Of a stretch of DNA of 64,000 nt, positions 24,118-35,889 are shown piece by piece; within the stretch, counting starts at the first letter, position 1, and every line of letters begins with the position of its first letter. Source of the stretch: Medicago truncatula (lineage: Eukaryota > Streptophyta > Magnoliopsida > Fabales > Fabaceae); assembly GCF_003473485.1 (NCBI RefSeq), contig NC_053043.1, forward strand, positions 940,001 through 1,004,000, written 5' to 3'. The notes under the pieces were generated by a model that had not been told where the DNA came from, ran no database searches, and saw only the letters and a program-made list of their open reading frames with translations. The position numbers were made by a program, and so were the translations under genes.

Positions 24118-25065
24118 ATGTCTCTGACAGGCCGTCCTCGTGTCATTGTCAACGGTGTTCGAAGAATGAGAACCTTCCACTATTTCTGGTGTCTCAATTG
24201 CCAACGTACTGTTAGAATACCATCAACAAATACCATTCAAAATTATGGCTCTTTCTGTCCATATTGCTTCCATCAATTGCGTTATGAACTTGATATATCA
24301 AGGCCAAGACTTCTCATGAACGACCCTAACAACAGAAATATTGACCCTCCTCCTTCTACTAATCAGTTAATGGGTAGCTTAGCTTTCATCCTTGATCCGT
24401 CTCTTAGAAGACAAGACCAAAACAACACAACACCACAATGGGGAACAGAACATGAAGATGATCAAAATCAAAATCCACAAGCATGGATTACACTAAGATT
24501 TGTACGACCAACTCGTCCAACAAGGCCTATTGCACCACCACCACCACAAAACATGGCTCCTCAACTCAATGACATTGAAACCCCGTCATTAGACGAGTTC
24601 TTTGATGGTGTGATTCACAACAACATTAGACCGGGGCCGCCTCCAGCGTCACCTTCGGCCATTGAAGCCTTGCCAATGGTTAAGGTAACAGAAACACATT
24701 TAGCAAGTGATCCGAATTGTCCAATATGCAAAGATGAGTTTGAGGTTGATGTGCAAGTGAGAGAGTTACCATGCAAACATTTCTACCATTCTGACTGCAT
24801 TCTCCCTTGGCTTCAAATGCATAACACTTGCCCTGTATGCCGTCACGAGCTACAAGGCGTTGATAATCATAATGCTAATTACTACTTTTTCCAAAATGAG
24901 ATTGAGCAGCAGGGGTTCTTGGGGTTTGAGGAATTTACAAGCAGCTTTAATTGGATTTGGAACCAACTTGCTTCGATTAGGCCTATTCGAGCAGTCCTAG
25001 ATTGGACGCGGTCCTATTTTGAACTCCACGCTCGTGCTCGTAGTAGAAGTAAGATCAAACTCTAA
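24118..25065 (+). CDS. Zinc-ribbon / RING-H2 E3 ubiquitin ligase
   Basis: Single-exon gene of 315 residues starting MSLTGRPRVIVNGVRRM. An N-terminal zinc ribbon (CxxC at residues 25/28 and 47/50, in YFWCLNCQRTVRIP and CPYCFHQLRYEL) is the domain that precedes RING in the plant RDUF/BCA2-like ligase group. A canonical RING-H2 finger spans about residues 201-242 with spacing C-x2-C-x14-C-x-H-x2-H-x2-C-x10-C-x2-C, including the Trp of LPWLQMHNTCPVC that contacts E2 enzymes. The protein is expected to transfer ubiquitin to unknown targets. The middle is Pro/Asn-rich and probably disordered. Starting at 24118 is preferred over 23947 because the extra 57 residues are low-complexity and contain a TATA-like sequence. 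No membrane segment is seen. Confidence 0.92.
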   Translation: MSLTGRPRVIVNGVRRMRTFHYFWCLNCQRTVRIPSTNTIQNYGSFCPYCFHQLRYELDISRPRLLMNDPNNRNIDPPPSTNQLMGSLAFILDPSLRRQDQNNTTPQWGTEHEDDQNQNPQAWITLRFVRPTRPTRPIAPPPPQNMAPQLNDIETPSLDEFFDGVIHNNIRPGPPPASPSAIEALPMVKVTETHLASDPNCPICKDEFEVDVQVRELPCKHFYHSDCILPWLQMHNTCPVCRHELQGVDNHNANYYFFQNEIEQQGFLGFEEFTSSFNWIWNQLASIRPIRAVLDWTRSYFELHARARSRSKIKL

Positions 25066-26640
25066 GGCTGTTGCTACTTCTATTGTTTCACATGTAACCT
25101 CAAATTTTGCTATAGTTGCATTTTTTTTACCTTATGATGATATTAATTTGTTTAATTTAATTATAAGCCAATAACTCCAATCATTAGGAAGGAGGGAGAC
25201 TATAATTTGATTTTTGAAGAGTAACAAAGTCGTTAGATAACTGTCTGCAGGTAGCGCTTGGTGGAGAGCATTGCTCATTTCATAGATTCGTCTATGAGAT
25301 CTCGATCACACTGAAGCTATTCCATTATTTATGGTAAGTCGTTTGCTTCACACTATTGAGGGTTATACTGTTGAGTGTTCGCCTATCAAATTGTGTGATG
25401 CTCATTAACATGCTGCACTAACTTAAACTTTCATCAGTCTGGCTTTTGGCCATTGTAAGGTGCAAATTGCAGTTCCATTAAATTTAGTTGATACAATACA
25501 AGAGGTGTACATATAGGTAATGTGCATGTCACAAGAAATTAATTACACTGTATATATGATAATGTGCATAAATATATTCAAAGATTGTTTTCTATATTGT
25601 TAGTAATATACCCCCTAAATTTTTGTGGTGTTTTTATTTTCTACTCAATCTGGTTTCTTCTGTCAGTTTGTAAACTTTAGTTTGTTTTTGTATCTATTGT
25701 AAGAAAACTTGAAATTTCCATAACTCTTATCACCTTAAATACAAAAGATGGAAAAAAGAGAGAAGAGAACAATAAAACATGTAGCATAGCTGCGTAACAA
25801 TAATAGTGTCAGGAATTGATGGTGAAAAAGTTTGTGTGTGGAATTGGAAATAAATACTACAGTAGATTTGGATGTGCTACAGCCTCCATCATCACGGCCG
25901 CTTACCTCCGCTACATCAGCCACCATCTCCAACTTGAGGCTCTTCTTCACTCCTGTTTCAAGGTCTTTTTTCGTTTATTCATGAGCTTAATTTCACTACA
26001 ACTTACAAAAAATTTGATCAGTTATCTAGTTTATATCTTCATGAAAATGGACTAGTTCTGTTAATAATAAACATTCTATATATCGGCTGCTTCCAGGGTT
26101 GAATTATCTTTATCCATTGTTAATTAGGGTCTGTTTTCTCACCCTGTAGTTAAGATTGTATATCACTTCTGATTCTGCAGAAATGTCGCTATAACATCAA
26201 TACATGATCTTGAGTCTTGATTAACTAGGAAGGTACTATTTTTGTAAAGAGATGTGCTATTTTTTTACGAATGCTATGTGCAAGAAATGTAAGAATAACT
26301 CTTAACAAATGAACAAAGTCAAGAGAAACGGAACAGCGTAACACACTATTACTACATTTTGTGCAGCAGTAGATTTTTGAAAGCTTATTTGCCTATGCCC
26401 ACTACACTACTCTTTATAATTAAATGATCATTCCTTGGACAACAAATAACCTTTGTCAATAAACTAAAATTTCATTAAGATCATGCAAGTACAAACTAAA
26501 CCAGTTAAAGATAAGTTGTGCACCGAAATAATGTCAAAATTCATAGTTCAATTTTTTTGACAGTAAAAACTCATAGTTCATCAAACCACTAAATCCAACA
26601 ATTTCATGGTAGAAGCTAATGAAACAAAAGACAGAATAGA
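25066..26640. other. Intergenic region, no confident gene
   Basis: 25,066-25,150 is likely the 3' UTR of the RING gene. An overlapping pair of short open frames (25816-26055 plus, 25735-25950 minus) has no recognisable domain. 26,360-26,480 (GCAGTAGATTTTTGAAAGC and following) is the 3' flank shared with F-box paralogues at 33.7 kb and, in degraded form, 57.7 kb. Confidence 0.45.
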
Positions 26641-26652
26641 GAAAATAATTAA

Positions 26653-27505
26653 TTAACACCTATACATTAAAAGTTGACATGCTGAGGAAGCCCATGGACA
26701 TGAGGATAATGCTAAAATTGACAAAGTTTCTAAAACTCTCGCATTCTTCAGAATAAATAATGCTAAAATAAGATGATTACTTTGTTGGCCTGCAAGTGCA
26801 AAGTCCCGCATAGTGCAAGTTGTAAGGTTTAATGAAAGGCAACTTGGAACTGATTTAGGATTTACCCAATTTTGCATATCATCTCTTGTAATGTACTTAT
26901 CCTGCCGATTGCCGCCTTGTAACTTCTGTTAATAATACATATACAAACAAAAGAATAAAGGTTGTCAAAATCGGGATTTGGCTTCAAGTCAAAAATGATA
27001 AAATGGCAATCAAAATGGAAGGATTTTACCCAACTACTTTTTATAGAATCTCCAAATTTTTGAAAGTGATTTCAACGGAATATCACAATAACATGCGGTA
27101 ATATTGATGAGTGTAACATCCGATCAAGTGTGAGTATACTAGATAGTTGAAGGTGTTCAAGAACTGGAAATCGAACCATCCATCTGAAGAAGACTAAGTT
27201 TGATCGTTGTTCAAAGTAAATGTCTTCCAAGTGAGGGACAGTTTGAAATAGAATCAAAAGTCTTACACGACACCTGAAGGAGCTTGAGAACAACAAGAGT
27301 TTTACAAGTAAGGTTCTCTCGAGCGCAAGACGGAGCAGACAAATTTGTGGAAGCGTAGAATGAATCCATCGGCATCGCTTTGAAAGAATGGATGTGGCTA
27401 CGGCTTGTTTTTGGTGGGAACAAAAGAGAGAATGTGAATCAGAATCTCGTCCGCCAAACTTCCGATCCTATCTATGGCCGCAGTTGAAAATTTCTGTTTA
27501 GACAT
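26653..27505 (-). pseudogene. F-box/LRR/FBD pseudogene
   Basis: Begins at 27505 with MSKQKFSTAAIDRIGSL, then DEILIHILSFVPTK, the same start as the intact paralogues. Two extra A bases in the ACCAAAAACAAG run shift the frame, so the original frame hits a stop after PTKNKP, while QAVATSILSKR continues in another frame. A large deletion then joins the F-box to the LRR piece TCKTLVVLKLLQVSCKTF. A second frameshift follows, exon 2 is missing, and the FBD exon survives at 26653-26877 (WVNPKSVPSCLSLNLTTCTM ... SACQLLMYRC). Not expected to make a working SCF subunit. Confidence 0.88.
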
Positions 27506-27539
27506 GATTACGATGACATCAAAATACTAAAATACCCCC

Positions 27540-28420
27540 TCTTTAGTTGTTGTTTTATTTTAACAAATGATGGAACATTTCCTCGGTAGTTAACTGCAGA
27601 GGGGGTATTTTGGTATTTTACTGGTGTTTCTCAGCCTTATAACATGTGTGAACAGCAATTCTCTAGGGAGACATACATAGCTGGCAACCATCCTTATACA
27701 CCCCCTAGGTGGCAAGGTAATTTTGATATTTCAATACTTAATTGAGGGCAATTTTGTCAAAACACACAACAACTGTGTAAAAAGAAATTGAAAAAAATCA
27801 GAACGTTTTCTCTTCTTCTCCCCTCAGCGTCCCCTCCCTCCTCCACCGTCACCGCGCCGCTACCTCCTCCTTCTCTCCGCCGTCCTCAACACCACTCTTC
27901 CCTCTTTCCTTCTCTCACCACCGTTTCTGTCTTTCTCGCACCACTCATTTAGGCGACAGCGGTGGGGCTCTTACCACTCTTTTTAAGCGACGGCGATGGG
28001 GCTCTTACCATTCTTTTTAAGCGACGGCGGTGGGGCAGTGCAGATATAAATTCTGTTCTCATCGACGACGTGAGCTAGCAGACAACATGAATTTTTTTGC
28101 TACGGCGGTGGGGTGGTGGACGGTGGGCGCAGATATGCGATGGGAAAGATGAGGTCGCCAACGTGTTGCAGAGAAAATATGAGGTGAGAACGGTAGGCGG
28201 CGGCAGCGGTCAGAGGATTTGGATGAGAAAGTGGTTGGAGGAAGAGAGATTGGAACTCCGACCTTCTTCTTCTTCCAGATCTGTTCCTTTTTCTTTTGTT
28301 TTATTAGTTTTTAATAGTTTTTTTTTTTGCCATGTCAGCGTGTGTATAGAAGGTACACCCTTTAAAGGGTGTCAATGTATATTTTCCCATATAAAAAACA
28401 CATGTCTATTGAAATAGAAT
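27540..28420. repeat. GC-richer element with 34-bp tandem repeat
   Basis: A C-rich then G-rich island in an otherwise AT-rich neighbourhood. 27,951-28,036 is about 2.5 copies of a 34-bp unit (GCGACGGCGATGGGGCTC then TTACCATTCTTTTTAA). The outer sequence has a TACACCCTTTAAAGGGTGT palindrome near 28,353-28,371 and a TACACCCCCTAGG near 27,697, similar to words at 35,680-35,830. The plus frame at 28097-28417 is G-rich and low-complexity, so I treat it as repeat, not a gene. Confidence 0.5.
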
Positions 28421-30015
28421 ACAATTTAATGTATATTTACCATTTGATATTAGTGATCTCTCGTTTATCCACCGTATAATTTTTATTTTTTTTTATTCCA
28501 ACCCTTATAATTTGAAAATATATTGGGCTTGAACCTCTATGAACTTTGACCGTATAAAATCATTCATATAATATGATGGTAAATTGAAATTTGCTCAAAT
28601 TTCAAGGAGCGAAAGTACCTTAAATTTTAAAATTTAATGTCATAAAGGTTCAAAATTAAATAATCTTTACATTACAAAGTGAGAATCTAATAACCCTTTG
28701 TTTTAATGTAATCTTCTTTGTTTTGAATTTGAAACCACGGTGCTTGTGTTAGTGGCACCGGTGAACTTGTATCGTTTTAAGTGATTCTCTTTTGCACATC
28801 TTGTGCGAGATGAATTACTTCTGGTATTTAATTCTATTTTGCCTTGTTAAAAAAAACAAAGTGAGAATCTAAACAATTTTTTTTACAAGGAGATAAACAA
28901 GAAATCACTAATAGTACAGGGGTTAAACATATAATAACCCTTTTATAATATCGAAAATATACGATGAAGTTTTTATAAGTTTGTTATAATATACTCGCGT
29001 GATTGTCTTTATGATTTTTTTATTGCGCTAACATCTTTGATTTTTTTTTTTTAAGGAAATATCTTTGATTTATGAACTGTGTATTTTATAAAATTTTCAT
29101 TTTGATATAAAGTATAAATATATATTTTGTTGTGTCAAAAAAATAAATATAGATTTTGTTGATTTTAAAATTATAACAGATTCAACCAACTATGTTTATC
29201 TATTTCAATGATACAAAGAATATAACAAATATTGTATAAATTCTTATCTTTTTTAATGTTATCAACAATAAACATTATTATAGGAAAATTTATTTAACGT
29301 ATAATTGGAATAATAAAACAAGTCAGCCCAAAATCCCTTATCCCATTTATATCTACTAGCATTCAGATGGACACTCCGTGCCCGTATGCATTTTTTTATA
29401 TCGCGCTAACGAAATTAAATTATGAACATTATTTTTATGAAATTAGTTAGATTTTATTAAAATTATACGTATATATTTTTGTAATTTCAAATTGTCACGA
29501 TATGCTTGTATTTTAAATTTACACCAACAATATAACAAATACTAATATAAATTTTTATCTTTTTCCAGTGACATCAATAATATAACATTATTATAGCCGA
29601 GTTTTGTAACACAAGCTTGTAACCTAACTACTAACTAGGGGCATTGAGGTGTTGGAAGACCTTTGATATGTGGGCTAAAAAATAAAAAATATTATTTTAG
29701 AAAAAGTTGTCTAAGTGTATAATTGAAATAATAAATTATCTAACCCAAAATCTCATATTTTTTTATATATATTGTTGTAGATAATATTGTTCTTATTATA
29801 ATTTATATGCATTAACACAATAAGAAAGATCGGACAGACAGATACGGAATGACCGTTTGAATGCCATTATATAATAATGAAGTTGTTATACGAGACATGG
29901 AATTGAGAAGAACCTTAAAACTAATTAACGAAACTCAGGCCAAATTGATTAACGAACCTATTCCTATTGTTCGTGTTTTGCTAGTTGTACTACAAATAAT
30001 AAAAACAGTATTTGT

Positions 30016-30095
30016 GAGCTTAACTCAACTCAATTGGTAGGGACAATGCATAATATATGCAAGGTCCATGATTCAAACCCGACCATCCAAAAAAT
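30016..30095 (+). repeat. tRNA-like SINE fragment
   Basis: GAGCTTAACTCAACTCAATT then GGTAGGGACAATGC resembles an A box, and GATTCAAACCC a B box, of a tRNA-derived retroposon. Related copies, judged by the same order of words, are at about 39,820-39,870, 41,130-41,205 and 53,198-53,270 on plus and 49,722-49,795 on minus. Confidence 0.5.
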
Positions 30096-31506
30096 AAAAG
30101 GAATAATAAATAAAAACAATTGTATAACTTTTCTAATAAGTTTACATCTCACTTAAACTCTTTTATTTACAACTTTAACCTTTTTACCTAATTAAATATT
30201 TTACTCTAATCCATATTTTAAATTTGAATAAAATAAAATTTCTAGTAATCATAATTTTAGAATCAATCTAATGATGAGATTAATCTAAAGTAGGCCTAAT
30301 TCAATTTATTAATTAAAAATAAAATAATTTTTTTAGATGATACAATTTCTTTCTAAAACTTCAGATTTAATATTTTTCATAATGGAGGCCTACTATGGTT
30401 TTAGTTTGAGAAAAACATATAAATAGGCAACAAACTGGTTACTGTAATTTTTTTTAAATAGGATGTCATATAAAGGTAGATATTTTTAAGGTCTAACTCA
30501 ACTGATAATGTGAATATTATTAAGGTAGACACCTTAATAATTTTTTGACTAATATAGAATCTTTTTCATTGATAACAATCTATTTGTAAAACCCTACACG
30601 ACTCACCATTTAAGTATCTAGGCTTAGCAGTGAATTAAACTTTTAAAAGACTTTAAAGTTTTCTAAAGGTTAGGCTATGCCTTAAAAATGGGACTACAAG
30701 ATAATGATAGGAAATATGACAAATTATGTCTAATATTTTTCAAGTAGGTTATACTTATACCTTATAAACTTAGTCTAGTCTATTTTCTTTCTAACAAATT
30801 TAAATTACAAGTAAATGTGTTAATACTATAACAACTAAAATACAATTTCAATTTACAAATTGAGGATCCTTAATATGGGTCTAACAAATTGCCATGCGAA
30901 GGTCTTTGTTGCTTTCCAACTATTAAGGACACATGCACACAATTTGGCTACCACTCTATTTTTGACACTTTTTGTGTGTGTGTGTGTGTGATGGTTATGT
31001 GAGTTGTGGACCAATGGCAAGAAGCTATGTAGGACGGTGTGCGTCAAACCAGACACATGAGGTGCGGTTTACATAATATTATTTTTTGAATCCTTTCGGT
31101 TTCTATTTATATACTTGAGACAAAAAGTTGTCTCATTGTTTATTGAAGGACAAGAATTTATGTTTTAGTCGAGAATCTCTTGGTATATGTTTTTTCCCGT
31201 TTCATAAATGGTCTTTCAATCGAACAAAATGCAAATTAATTGTTTAGTCTAGTGCCCTGTTTTTTTAGGAATCAAACGCACCCAAAAGGACAAAATCAGA
31301 AAAAAAAAACTTATAACAAAAAACAATAAAAAAAGATTAATAGAAATAGAAGAGGAGTTAAAAGATTTCAATACTCATAACTTCCGTGCATTAAATAAAC
31401 TCACTAACGATTAACGCGATTGCTGCGTGTCTAATAATTCAAAAGAAACATTGATTGATGGTATAAAGAACCGAAAAAAGAAACTAAAGATAAAAAATGG
31501 AAATAA

Positions 31507-31795
31507 TGTTGTATGCAAGTGTGAGTTATATGTCCCACATCGGATAGAAAAGTAAAGGTTGAACACCTTATAAGTGAGAGGACCCATAAACCCATTGTCT
31601 TAAGGTTTTGGGTAAGAGTGTGTTGTCACTCTTGCTTGTGTGGTTGTTCTAGCCTCGATGTGGACGGTCTCCCGAACTCCCCCATGATCCAACAGTAGTA
31701 TTAGAGCCCGGTTCGATGAAGGGTGCGACTGAGGTAGCCGGTCCGTTTGCACATAAAGCATGTGGACGGTCCCCAAACTCCCCCATGACCCAACA
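31507..31795 (+). mobile_element. TRIM-like retrotransposon remnant
   Basis: An LTR-like segment from about 31,507 (TGTTGTATGCAAG, containing TCCCACATCGGATAG, a phrase shared with the TRIM at 5.7 kb) ends GATCCAACA at 31,694. It is followed at once by GTAGTATTAGAGCC, a degenerate initiator-Met primer-binding site. The LTR 3' end (TGTGGACGGTC ... CCCCATGACCCAACA) recurs at 31,761-31,795. Only the tail of the second LTR remains. Confidence 0.65.
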
Positions 31796-32490
31796 AATAG
31801 AAACCTAATAAACTCAGAAAGGCCTCAGAAAGGCACTTCTAAGAATACAACTATGGCAGGTTCGTTTGAATATGATATATGATTCATTTGTATTTTGCTT
31901 TATTGAAATTTGTTCTGATTTCTGATTTTGTCTTTTGACTCACTTGGTGATCAACTATTATATGTACTAGCGAAAAGACGGGCACTGCGCTAACGTTTGA
32001 AAATTATGAACGTTATTTTTTTTTATGAAATTTTTATTTTGATTAAAAGTGAAAATATAAATGTTTTTTGTTTTCAAATTGTAACAAATCAAACCAACCA
32101 TGATTGTCTATTTTAATGAAACCAACAGAAACCATGATTGTCTATTTTAATGAAACCAACAGAATAACAAAATAATATAATCTAAATTTCTATTTTTTTA
32201 ATGACACCAACAACAATCTTTATTATAAAAAAAGTTGTTGTTTAAGGGTATAATTGGGATATTGAAAAAATAAGTATAAATACAATCATCTAGTTTGTTA
32301 CACTTTTAAATGATAAAGGAAAAAACTGGACATTTTTGTTTGTTATACTTTTATTTTAATATTTAAATTTATTCTTATCTATTTGTTACATAAGTTATTT
32401 GTATTAAAAATCAAGGACATTTTTGAAAAGAGAAAAAGTCAACCCAAAAGAGTTGAAAGTTTTCTTTATATACAGTAAGATATCTTTATA

Positions 32491-32538
32491 GAAGTGCTCT
32501 ACCACTGCCCTAAACTTCAAAATCTCGAGCTTTATCAG
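32491..32538 (+). pseudogene. Inverted exon-2 shard of F-box/FBD gene
   Basis: The plus strand reads EVLYHCPKLQNLELYQ followed by GTTTGTTAAG. That is the end of exon 2 plus its splice donor as found in the minus-strand F-box genes at 34.4, 42.9 and 58.7 kb. Weak similarity extends a dozen bases upstream. No neighbouring exon survives. Confidence 0.85.
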
Positions 32539-33980
32539 GTTTGTTAAGTTTAAGAATACGAAAAATACTTGATGGTGCGAAACATTTTCGCAAATATCAC
32601 ACGAAGCATGTATTTTTTTATTTTATTTTGAGAGGACGAAGCATACATTTTTGTTATTCCCCTAACACTGAGCAAGTACGCACCATAAAAAACAATCATA
32701 TGTGGTAATTTTTATTTTAAATAATAATAATAATAATTTTAAAATTTGTTTCGCAAAAAATAACGAATATTTGATAACAGAACTTATAACGGATAGTTGA
32801 TAAGTTTGTGTATAACTAATAGCGGATAAACCAGTTGATTAAATTTCTAGTGTTTGATAAAGTACTGATTGAACTATCTTATAAATATAAAATGACATAA
32901 AACTGATATATTTAATTAATTTTATTTTTCAATTAAATTGTAGCGAGAAAGTTGTGATAATTAATAATAGTCTATAATCTTTAAGGTATAAGATACAGTT
33001 TTATTTTTCAAAACTGTCGAATTTTAAAATAGGGGGACCAATTCCTCAAAAAGATAAAAATAGAAGGACCAAAATTGTAATTAAGTCTTTTTTTTTTTTT
33101 TTTTTTACAAATAATTGTTAAATTGTATCGTTGAAAAAGATAAATATAGATTGTTACAATATAAAGGTACATAATTTACATGCGCCAAAACAATAAAACG
33201 AGCAAATAAACAAACACGGAGTACCCATCGATCATTTGTTTATTTATAATAATAATATTAATAATAATTTTTTGGGAGAATAATAAAAATAATAAAGTGT
33301 CGATTAGTAAGTAACTTGCTTTTAATTGTGCAAACATACTTAGGTGAATAATAAAAACAGATGCTTCGCGTGGTTTGTGCGAAATATTTTCGCACCATTT
33401 AGCATCACTCTAAGAATAATTGTATTTAGATAACCTTTTCTTTATTATAACTTTATGGTTCTTTTTAAAATTAAAAGAAAAATGGAGTGCCTTTAATAAA
33501 ACTTTTAGTTTTGCAATAGAAAACAAATCTTATTTTATACTATTTGACAAAATTATTTGATTGTGACATAAGAAAAAGAAAGTATAATCGGATGTGATAA
33601 AATAAATATACAATTAAGCATGATAAAGAGCGGAAGGAGAGACACGTATTATGCATAAACCTGCTTCATTTATGCGTCATTTTTTATGCAGGTTATTGAG
33701 CTATTATTTTTCCATGGCATTGACAACTCGGAACATTAATTTTGTGGAGCAGTAGATTTTTGAAAGCTTATTTGCCTATGCCTATCACACTACTCTTTAT
33801 ATTTAACTGATCATTCCTTGGACAACAAATAGCTTTTGTGAATAAATAGCCTTTATGTAAGTACAAATTAAACTGGTTAAAAGATAAGTTGTGTACTGAA
33901 ATAAAGTCAAAAGTCATAGTTCATTATTTTGACAGTAAAAACACATGGAAGCTAATGAAACAAAAGACAGAACAGAGAAA

Positions 33981-35295
33981 CTACAAGCAATACATTGAGA
34001 GTTGACATGCTGAAGAAGCCCTATGACATGATGATAATACTCTTTCTAATTCTACTTTAGACCCTTTCGTGTAGCACCACATTGACATAGTTTCTAAAAC
34101 TCTTGCATTCTCCAGAATAAATCTTGCTAGCATAATGTGATTACGTTGTTGGCCTGCATATGCAAAGTCCCACATAGTGCAAGTTGTAAGGTTTGATGTA
34201 AGACAACTTGGAACAAATTCTGGATTGGCCCAATTTTCTTTTTCTTGATAATATTTCTTAATTAACTCGGATTCATACACCCAATCGTCGTCATCTCGTA
34301 CCTTATGTTAATAATATAGAAAAAACAAAAGAAAACAAAATTAAAGGTATGTTAAGAAAATATAAATCAAATCGAATATGATTGTTAAATTTAACAAACA
34401 AACCTGATAAAGTTCAAGATTTTGAAGCTTAGGGCAATGATGGAGCACTTGAACAACTATATCCCAATCATAGTTGAGCAATAACCAAGTCAAATTGTTG
34501 AACGTAGGAAAGTCATAAGGGTGATAAACCTAAATTATACAAAAAAAAAGACAGTATTATAAACTATCTAACATTGTGTTCTTTCTCATTCAATTCTATG
34601 ATAAAACATACCTCGTATAGTTGTATGTGTAAAAATTCCAAATTTGAAAGTGATTTCACCGGAAAATAGCATTCACAGTCGGTAATATCTGCTCTGTTCA
34701 ACTTTCTTAGCATTGAGCTGTTTTCAAAGTCATCAAAAGAATGATGAGTGTAACATATGAAGAAGTTTATGTTAGATAGTTGAAGGTCTTCAAGAACTGG
34801 ACATCCATCTACAAGCATCCATCTGAAGAACTGTACGTTAGATAGTTGATCAAAGTAAATGTCTTTCAAGTGTAGGGTTTTGAGCGAGGGAAAGTTTGAA
34901 ATAGAATCAAAAGTCTTAGACGACACCCGATGGAGTTTGAGAACAACAAGGGTTGTAAGGTCACTTATAGGCAATTTAGGGATTGGCGCGTCAGCAAAGA
35001 AGTATTCAATGTGGAGGATGAAAGTGTTGATGGAATAATTGCCGGCTGCTTCTCGTGAGTGCAAGACGGAGCAGACAAATTTGTGGAAGCATAAAACGGA
35101 TTCTTGGCCTTCCAATTTCCTTTCGGTGAAGTTGAGAACGGGAGCGTAACACCAAAGATGAATCCATCGCTTTGAAAGAATGGATGTGGCTACCGCTTTT
35201 TTGGTGGGAACAAAAGAGAGAACGTGAATCAATGTATCATCCGGTAAACTTCCGATCCTATCTACAGCCGCCGTTGAACATTCCTGCTTAGACAT
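33981..35295 (-). CDS. F-box/LRR/FBD protein
   Basis: Three exons on the minus strand, 35295-34612, 34529-34404 and 34301-33981, all phase 0 with GT-AG introns of 82 and 102 bp, give 376 residues. The F-box is at about residues 10-55 (RIGSLPDDTLIHVLSFVPTK then SILSKRWIHLW). Leucine-rich repeats follow (TTLVVLKLHRVSS, SLKTLHLKDIYF, CPVLEDLQLSNI, LNRADITDCECYF). Exon 2 is the conserved LRR exon (DWDIVVQVLHHCPKLQNLEL). Exon 3 is the FBD domain (NPEFVPSCLTSNLTTCTMWD ... SACQLSMYCL). Family role: F-box proteins bind SKP1 and recruit substrates to SCF ubiquitin ligases; the target is unknown. Compared with the 42.5-kb paralogue, the first LRR region is about 40 residues shorter. Confidence 0.93.
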
Positions 35296-35880
35296 TCTAT
35301 TACGGCACAGTATTCTTCACAATAGCAGGGTTTTATTTTATTACGATGACAGAAAGGTTTGAAAGCAATGGATTTTAGTCACAAGTCTGTTTATATAGCC
35401 AAGGGTGTTGGCGGTTGGGTTGAATAGAATTTAACCAAATCCAATATCCAAAACACACGTCCATTGATATTTTTTATTTTGTTAATATATGTTTATCATG
35501 TAATATTACCGATTTCTGGTTTACCCACACTACAAAAATTTGTTTTGATTCCAACCCTAAAATTTGTTAATTTGTTTTGACCGTACAAAAACAAGGCATT
35601 AGTTGAACTTCGCGTCTGTCTTGTACATGGAAATGGAATGAGTGGTATTAATATATGAGTGGTGATACATGTACATCCCCATGTGGAAATACACCTCTTA
35701 CACCCACACAAAATCCTGACATGTGGCAAGGAAAAGGGAGGGGAGATGAAAGAGAAAGTATGTTTGTGAGATGAATTTACCAAAACGTTCTTAATGCATG
35801 GGGTGTACAATAGGGTGTATGATTAAAGGGTGTTCATGTAACATTTTCCTTAATATATATGGCAGTTAAAAAAATAGCAA
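35296..35880. other. Upstream flank of the F-box gene at 34-35 kb
   Basis: No gene. Holds the promoter side of the F-box gene and a repeat-like patch (about 35,650-35,850) with TACACCTCTTACACCCAC and GGGGTGTACAATAGGGTGT words in inverted arrangement, resembling those around 27.7 and 28.35 kb. Confidence 0.45.
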
Positions 35881-35889
35881 CAATATTTT

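Larger units (their letters stand above)
28421..33720. other. Long gene-free stretch of dispersed repeats
   Basis: No gene recognised. Recurrent AT-rich repeat copies, sharing GCGCTAAC followed by 'ttatgaac' words and 'caatgataccaacaatataacaaat'-type phrases, lie at about 29,010-29,345, 29,400-29,770 and 31,985-32,290. Two carry CTAG-bearing ends with GCCCGT/ACGGGC words (29,354 and 31,970), like Helitron 3' termini. A tRNA-like SINE copy (30,016-30,095), a TRIM remnant (31,507-31,795) and an F-box exon shard (32,491-32,538) are listed separately. A (GT)n run is at 30,971-30,988. Confidence 0.5.

Noticed and set aside
28097-28417. 106-codon plus-strand frame rich in Gly, Arg and Glu
   Set aside because: It lies in a G-rich repeat with a 34-bp tandem unit upstream, shows no domain, and its composition explains the open frame.
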